From: CAZQFS01 sp964592755
GTDB lineage: Bacteria > Hydrothermota > Tepidihabitantia > Tepidihabitantales > Tepidihabitantaceae
Direction of reading: 5' to 3'
Length of the DNA: 9,365 nt
Assembly (NCBI GenBank): GCA_964592755.1
Contig: CAZQFS010000113.1
Span: 1-9,365 of the forward strand
Shown: positions 5,995 through 9,365 of the stretch, one piece after another
Numbering within the stretch: the stretch's first letter is position 1
Layout: every line of letters begins with the position of its first letter
Program-made: the position numbers and the translations under genes
Notes under the pieces: model-generated
The model's database searches: none
What the model was told of the DNA's origin: nothing
What the model saw: the letters and a program-made list of their open reading frames with translations, nothing else

Positions 5995-6971
5995 CCTTCA
6001 CCGCCTGCATCCTTAAGCCGCGCGGACCGTTCCACATCGGCGAGCGCGAGGGCATGCGCGAAGGGTCAGAGGTTTTCATCCACTCCGACACGCTCTTCTC
6101 TGCGCTCTGCCACAGCCTGCTGCTGCTCTACGGCAGAGCCGAACTGGAGCGGTTCCTCGAAGCCCAGCAAGGCCCGGACCCGCCGCTCGTGCTCAGCTCT
6201 GCCTTTCCGCGGTGGCAGGGCAGATACTACTTCCCGGTTCCCCGCCACTACTTCCCCAAAGGCGAGAAGGCCAAGCAGGTCAAGCGGCTGCGGTTCATCG
6301 AGCAGCCCGCCTTCGAGAAACTGCTCGCCGGCCCGCTGGACGAAGACAAGCTGATACCCTATGGCCTGCCCGCTAGTGCCGTCGTGCTCGAAGACGTTCC
6401 CAGGGTCACGGTCTCGCGTACCGGCGGCACGGCAACCGAGGAAGGCGGGTTCTATCACGTCGGCCTCGTGTACTACACGAAGGACGCCGACCTGTTCTTC
6501 CTTGTCGACTTTCGGTCGGCAGAATGGGAGCCAAAGGTCAAGGCCGCCATCCGCCTGATGTGCGACGAAGGCATCGGCGGCTACCGCACGGTCGGCAAGG
6601 GTCAGTTTGAACCGCCGGACCTGGACCAGACGGTTTCGCTGAACCTGCCGGCGCAGGCGGGCGGAAGCCTGCTCCTTTCGCTCTACTACCCGGCCGACCG
6701 CGAGCGCACCGGCCTTGGCGACGGTTGGTACGACCTTGCTCCGCGCAAAGGCTACGTCTACTCGCCCGACACCCGCAGCCTGCGCCGCAAGAGCGTGATG
6801 CTGTTCGCCGAAGGCTCGGTATTTCCGGGCACTGACCGAAAGGGGATGCTCGTGGACGTGACGCCGGGCAACGCCGACCAGCTCGGCCTCGGCCACCGGG
6901 TGTTTCGCAACGGCCTTGCCTTCACCGTTCCCTGCGTCATCCCTGCCCGCGACGGAGGTGCCCATGCCTGA
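5991..6971 (+). CDS. csm4: Csm4, 5'-handle-binding RAMP subunit, 326 aa
   Basis: Csm4 caps the base of the Csm complex, binds the 5' handle of the crRNA and contacts Cas10. The N-terminal RAMP fold is clear: CILKPRGPFHIGERE (6-20), then HSDTLFSALCH (31-41), the usual SDTLFSA motif. The glycine-rich loop DEGIGGYRTVGKG spans 192-204, and a second RAMP half follows to 326. The start is taken at 5991, not at the earlier in-frame ATG at 5859, because 5991 forms the ATGA overlap with csm3 and the fold begins there; the 44 upstream residues would be antisense-free csm3 overlap with low-complexity basic character. No good ribosome binding site precedes it (GAGG is 16 nt away), so translation probably depends on ribosomes finishing csm3. 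No catalytic function is expected. Confidence 0.94.
   Translation: MTFTACILKPRGPFHIGEREGMREGSEVFIHSDTLFSALCHSLLLLYGRAELERFLEAQQGPDPPLVLSSAFPRWQGRYYFPVPRHYFPKGEKAKQVKRLRFIEQPAFEKLLAGPLDEDKLIPYGLPASAVVLEDVPRVTVSRTGGTATEEGGFYHVGLVYYTKDADLFFLVDFRSAEWEPKVKAAIRLMCDEGIGGYRTVGKGQFEPPDLDQTVSLNLPAQAGGSLLLSLYYPADRERTGLGDGWYDLAPRKGYVYSPDTRSLRRKSVMLFAEGSVFPGTDRKGMLVDVTPGNADQLGLGHRVFRNGLAFTVPCVIPARDGGAHA
6954..6960 (+). promoter_or_regulatory. Ribosome binding site of csm5 inside csm4
   Basis: GGAGGTG lies 3 nt before the ATG at 6964. It decides between this start and the in-frame ATG at 6916, which lacks such a site and would add 16 residues unlike the family. Confidence 0.8.
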
Positions 6972-8001
6972 CTCTTTCCAGGTCAAGCTCAAGGTTCTCT
7001 CGCCCATCCACATCGGCTCGGGCGAGAAGTTGAACAAACTGGACTACTATCTCGATAGCGGTTCGTTCTGCCGCGTGGATATGGACGGCCTGTTTCAGGA
7101 CCCGGGTTTTGCCGACGTGCGCGCCAGGTTTCTGAAAGCCGCGCCCGGCGGCCAGCCGATAGACAGCATTCTCGGCCGAGACGGGCTTCACCGCCAGCAC
7201 GTCCTGTATCGCATTCCGATACACATCAGCGCGCGCAACCGCCATGAGACCGAAGTCAGCACCTTCATCAAGTCCGCCGGCCGAGTCTATATTCCCGGCA
7301 GCTCGGTCAAAGGCGCGATTCTCTCAGCCCTGTGTTGGCATGTGCTGAAGGAGAAAGGCCCCGAATCCGCCAAGCGGGTTCTGCTGGGCTATGACGCCCC
7401 CGACCGTCAGGGGCGGAATAGACACTTCTTTGACGACCCTCTCGAAGTCACGCTCAAGTCTGTTGGCGGTCGAGCCGCGAATACTCTGGGCAAGTTCACG
7501 CACTGGCTGGATGTCTCGGACTCGGACTTCAAGGCTCCAGGAGACTGTCTTGAGTTGACGTTCGCCGAGTCCAGGCGAGAGCAGCCGCGGACACCCTATC
7601 CGGGCGCTCGCCTACAACACGGCGGAGCAATACCCATTCTGCTTGAAGCTGTAAAGCCCGGCGTCGAGTTCACCTTCGTTCTCAAACAAGACCGCGATTT
7701 CTCGATGACTGCGGCCGAACTGCTCCAAGTCGTGAACGAGTTCTACCAGCAGGTCGCCAAGAACGATAAACTCGTGCTGCCCGATGTGGGACTCCGGCTG
7801 CCTCAGACTGGACTACTCCGGGTTGGTTCTGCCTGCGGTTTCTTTGCAACGTCGCTGCTGCTGACCGCGCGCAAACACGGCTTGGAAGAACGTTACCTGC
7901 AATCGCTATCCACGCCCCGTCGCCGGGTCACTGCGCCGCGCTCGCGCAAACGAATCGGGCAACTTGCCATCGGCTGGGCGCAGGTGGAGATGGTAAGTTG
8001 A
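6964..8001 (+). CDS. csm5: Csm5, head RAMP subunit of the Csm complex, 345 aa
   Basis: Csm5 caps the far end of the complex at the crRNA 3' side and helps crRNA maturation. The N-terminus LKVLSPIHIGSGEKLN (9-24) and VYIPGSSVKGAILSAL (108-123) are classic Csm5/RAMP motifs. HWLDVSDSDF lies mid-protein. The C-terminal loop, usually R-x-G-x-G-x-G-like, reads RVGSACGFFATSLLL from Arg286, so one of the glycines is replaced. The extreme C-terminus is basic (RRRVTAPRSRKR) and ends IGQLAIGWAQVEM. The gene overlaps csm4 by 8 nt and is followed by a 42-nt gap, the only true gap in the operon. Length is ordinary for the family. Confidence 0.94.
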   Translation: MPDSFQVKLKVLSPIHIGSGEKLNKLDYYLDSGSFCRVDMDGLFQDPGFADVRARFLKAAPGGQPIDSILGRDGLHRQHVLYRIPIHISARNRHETEVSTFIKSAGRVYIPGSSVKGAILSALCWHVLKEKGPESAKRVLLGYDAPDRQGRNRHFFDDPLEVTLKSVGGRAANTLGKFTHWLDVSDSDFKAPGDCLELTFAESRREQPRTPYPGARLQHGGAIPILLEAVKPGVEFTFVLKQDRDFSMTAAELLQVVNEFYQQVAKNDKLVLPDVGLRLPQTGLLRVGSACGFFATSLLLTARKHGLEERYLQSLSTPRRRVTAPRSRKRIGQLAIGWAQVEMVS

Positions 8002-8008
8002 GAACAGG

Positions 8009-8029
8009 GAGCAGTGAGCAATGAGTAGA
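8009..8029. repeat. Heptamer tandem repeat in the csm5-csm6 gap
   Basis: GAGCAGT, GAGCAAT and GAGTAGA follow in phase within the 42-nt gap. The unit has the same length as the repeat at 771-791 but a different sequence. The ribosome binding site of the next gene (AAGGGAG, 8029-8035) begins at its last base. Confidence 0.5.
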
Positions 8030-8043
8030 AGGGAGTTGTTGTC

Positions 8044-9285
8044 ATGAAGACAGCATACATTGCCACGGTCGGAACCGGTGAGGCGGCCAAAGGCAGCATC
8101 GTTGATGCCTTGTCCTTGTCGGCACGCCAGATGGGGCCGGAATTTGTCCTGCTGCTTGCAACAGAAGCATCCAAAGACAACGGCAGCGCGATACTCCGGC
8201 AACTCAAACGTACAACGGAAGACTCTCTCGTCCATGTCCTGACCGCAGAACCCGAGCACGCAGAAAAGCTCTACAGGGAGACCCTTGACGTTATCGCCAC
8301 GAAGCTCAGAGCGCAAGGAATCAAGCCCGAAGACGCCACGGCCGACATCACGTCCGGCACCAAGCCGATGTCTGCGGCGCTGACACTGGCAGCGGTGAAA
8401 CTCGGACTCGGCTATCTCCGCTATGTAGCGGTCAAGAAGACCGACACCCATCAGGTCTGCGCCGGCACCGAGGAGATGCGTACGTTCCGGCCGGTGGGTT
8501 TCCGGGCTTCGCTGCTGCTCGATTCGGCCGTCGGCCTGATGCGCGAGTATCGTTTCGACGCGGTCCGGGAGTTGCTGGACCCGATGCCCGAACACCTGCT
8601 CAGCGACGTCGAAAGAGCGACAAAGACCTGTCTGCTCTGCCTGGCCAGCGCCTACTCGAACTGGGACCTGTTCCGGCACTCCCGATTTCAGGGTGAGTAT
8701 GGCAAGGCCCGGTTCGGCAACGCACCGGAGCTGGAGCTATTCAGGCCTCAGCCGGAAACGGTACGAACGGTACTGGAACTGGGCAAGGCCTTGCACCAAG
8801 GCAGGCTGACCGACCTGGCGGTCGTGGACCTCATCAACAACGCCCGCCGCCGCATCGAGGAAGGCAAGTTCGACGACGCCACGGCCCGGCTCTATCGGGC
8901 CTGCGAAATGCTGGCGCAATGGCGACTGTCCGAGCGCGGCGTCAAGACCGACAACATTGACCTGTCACAGGTGCCCGAAAAGAGCCGCGCGTGGCTGAAG
9001 GAACGTTGTACCAGTGGCCCGAAGAGAGAGATTCAGACCAGCCTTCACCGGTCCTACCAGTTGCTGCGCGACATGGAGGACAAGCTGGGGCAGGACTTCT
9101 TCGGCGACGAAACTCTCCGCGCCGTGTTGGGGGAACGCAACTACTCGATTCTGGCGCATGGGTCAAGACCTGTCACAAAGGAAACCTGCGAGAAGCTGCT
9201 TAACCGCGTCGAGGCTTTAGCCAAAGGGGTCATCAGCGACTACGACCGCAAGTCTGAGCTGCTCCGATTCCCCTGGAGCAACTAG
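8044..9285 (+). CDS. Csm6-type CARF-HEPN ancillary RNase (Cas02710/TIGR02710-like), 413 aa
   Basis: The N-terminal half (about 1-160) looks like a CARF Rossmann domain: YIATVGTGEAAKGSI (5-19), LLLATEAS, and DITSGTKPMSAAL (101-113), the nucleotide-contact segment. The rest is helical with a HEPN-type motif RNYSILAHG (Arg365 to His372, R-X6-H), matching the RNxSILAHG seen in the Cas02710 family. CARF domains bind cyclic oligoadenylate and HEPN dimers cut RNA, so this is probably the non-specific RNase switched on by Cas10. It occupies the csm6 position but is not a classical Csm6; the ligand ring size cannot be read from sequence. AAGGGAG lies 8 nt before the ATG. It is probably co-transcribed with csm5; the 42-nt gap holds no convincing promoter. 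I leave the symbol empty because the family name is an identification by motif and position only. Confidence 0.88.
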   Translation: MKTAYIATVGTGEAAKGSIVDALSLSARQMGPEFVLLLATEASKDNGSAILRQLKRTTEDSLVHVLTAEPEHAEKLYRETLDVIATKLRAQGIKPEDATADITSGTKPMSAALTLAAVKLGLGYLRYVAVKKTDTHQVCAGTEEMRTFRPVGFRASLLLDSAVGLMREYRFDAVRELLDPMPEHLLSDVERATKTCLLCLASAYSNWDLFRHSRFQGEYGKARFGNAPELELFRPQPETVRTVLELGKALHQGRLTDLAVVDLINNARRRIEEGKFDDATARLYRACEMLAQWRLSERGVKTDNIDLSQVPEKSRAWLKERCTSGPKREIQTSLHRSYQLLRDMEDKLGQDFFGDETLRAVLGERNYSILAHGSRPVTKETCEKLLNRVEALAKGVISDYDRKSELLRFPWSN

Positions 9286-9287
9286 CC

Positions 9288-9307
9288 TTCCGGCCGACCA
9301 GCCGGAG
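9288..9307 (+). terminator. Possible terminator hairpin after the operon
   Basis: A 7-bp stem including one T-G wobble (9288-9294 with 9301-9307) surrounds a 6-nt loop, 2 nt after the last stop codon. No T-tract follows, so intrinsic termination is doubtful; it may only slow RNA decay from the 3' end. Confidence 0.35.
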
Positions 9308-9325
9308 CCGCGGGCAATGCGCCGC

Positions 9326-9354
9326 TTGACCGAATGCCGAAAACCGAATACCAT
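9326..9354 (+). promoter_or_regulatory. Possible promoter for sequence beyond the right edge
   Basis: TTGACC (9326-9331) and TACCAT (9349-9354) are 17 nt apart. The -10 is weak, and the start point would fall close to the window end. It could serve a following gene or a CRISPR leader, which cannot be seen here. Confidence 0.3.
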
Positions 9355-9365
9355 CGAGATGATGA

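Noticed and set aside
6066..7037. 323-aa open frame on the - strand opposite csm4
   Set aside because: Antisense shadow of csm4 with no recognisable motif.
1..9365. CRISPR array
   Set aside because: I looked for 25-40-nt direct repeats at regular spacing in the gaps and found none; only 7- and 8-nt tandems are present.
1..9365. tRNA, rRNA or insertion sequence
   Set aside because: No tRNA-like cloverleaf, rRNA segment, transposase frame or terminal inverted repeats were recognised.

Overview
The window holds a complete type III-A (Csm) CRISPR-Cas interference operon on the + strand, preceded on the - strand by a decayed HicAB toxin-antitoxin pair and the 5' part of a PKD-repeat surface or exported protein gene. 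The DNA is GC-rich and the coding is dense bacterial style, with Shine-Dalgarno sites, ATGA overlaps and sigma70-like promoters. The lipoprotein-like PKD protein and the short tandem repeats in the gaps recall uncultivated candidate-phylum genomes (WOR-3/Stahlbacteria-like). That placement is a low-confidence impression, not something the sequence proves.

Layout. 1-610 (-): exported PKD/Ig-like protein, running off the left edge, with a good promoter at 729-756. 771-797: a heptamer tandem repeat and a 12-bp palindrome. 798-1007 (-): intact HicB-like antitoxin. 1010-1169 (-): hicA remnant with two frame breaks and a missing middle. 1170-1529: gene-free, holding an octamer tandem repeat, a hairpin and the strong cas promoter (TTGACA-N16-TATACT). 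1530-9285 (+): cas6, cas10(csm1), csm2, csm3, csm4, csm5 and a Csm6-type CARF-HEPN ancillary nuclease, nearly all overlapping or within a few bases of each other. 9286-9365: a hairpin and a possible promoter for whatever follows.

How the genes work together (family knowledge applied to the residues seen here). Cas6 cuts pre-crRNA. Csm2-Csm5 with Cas10 form the crRNA-guided complex. Csm3 cuts target RNA; its expected catalytic Asp is present. Cas10 has both an HD nuclease motif and a GGDD cyclase motif, so it should cut DNA and make cyclic oligoadenylate. The last gene has a CARF-like sensor half and an R-X6-H HEPN motif, so it should be the cOA-activated RNase. All key residues look intact, so the module is probably functional. 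No Cas1, Cas2 or CRISPR array lies in the window; they must be elsewhere or the module borrows crRNAs in trans.

I see no wholly undescribed system. The most unusual points are the Cas02710-type effector in the csm6 position, the decayed hicA beside an intact hicB, the missing 5' gene in the left-edge annotation, the degenerate glycine loop of Csm5, and the 7- and 8-nt-period tandem repeats confined to the gaps.
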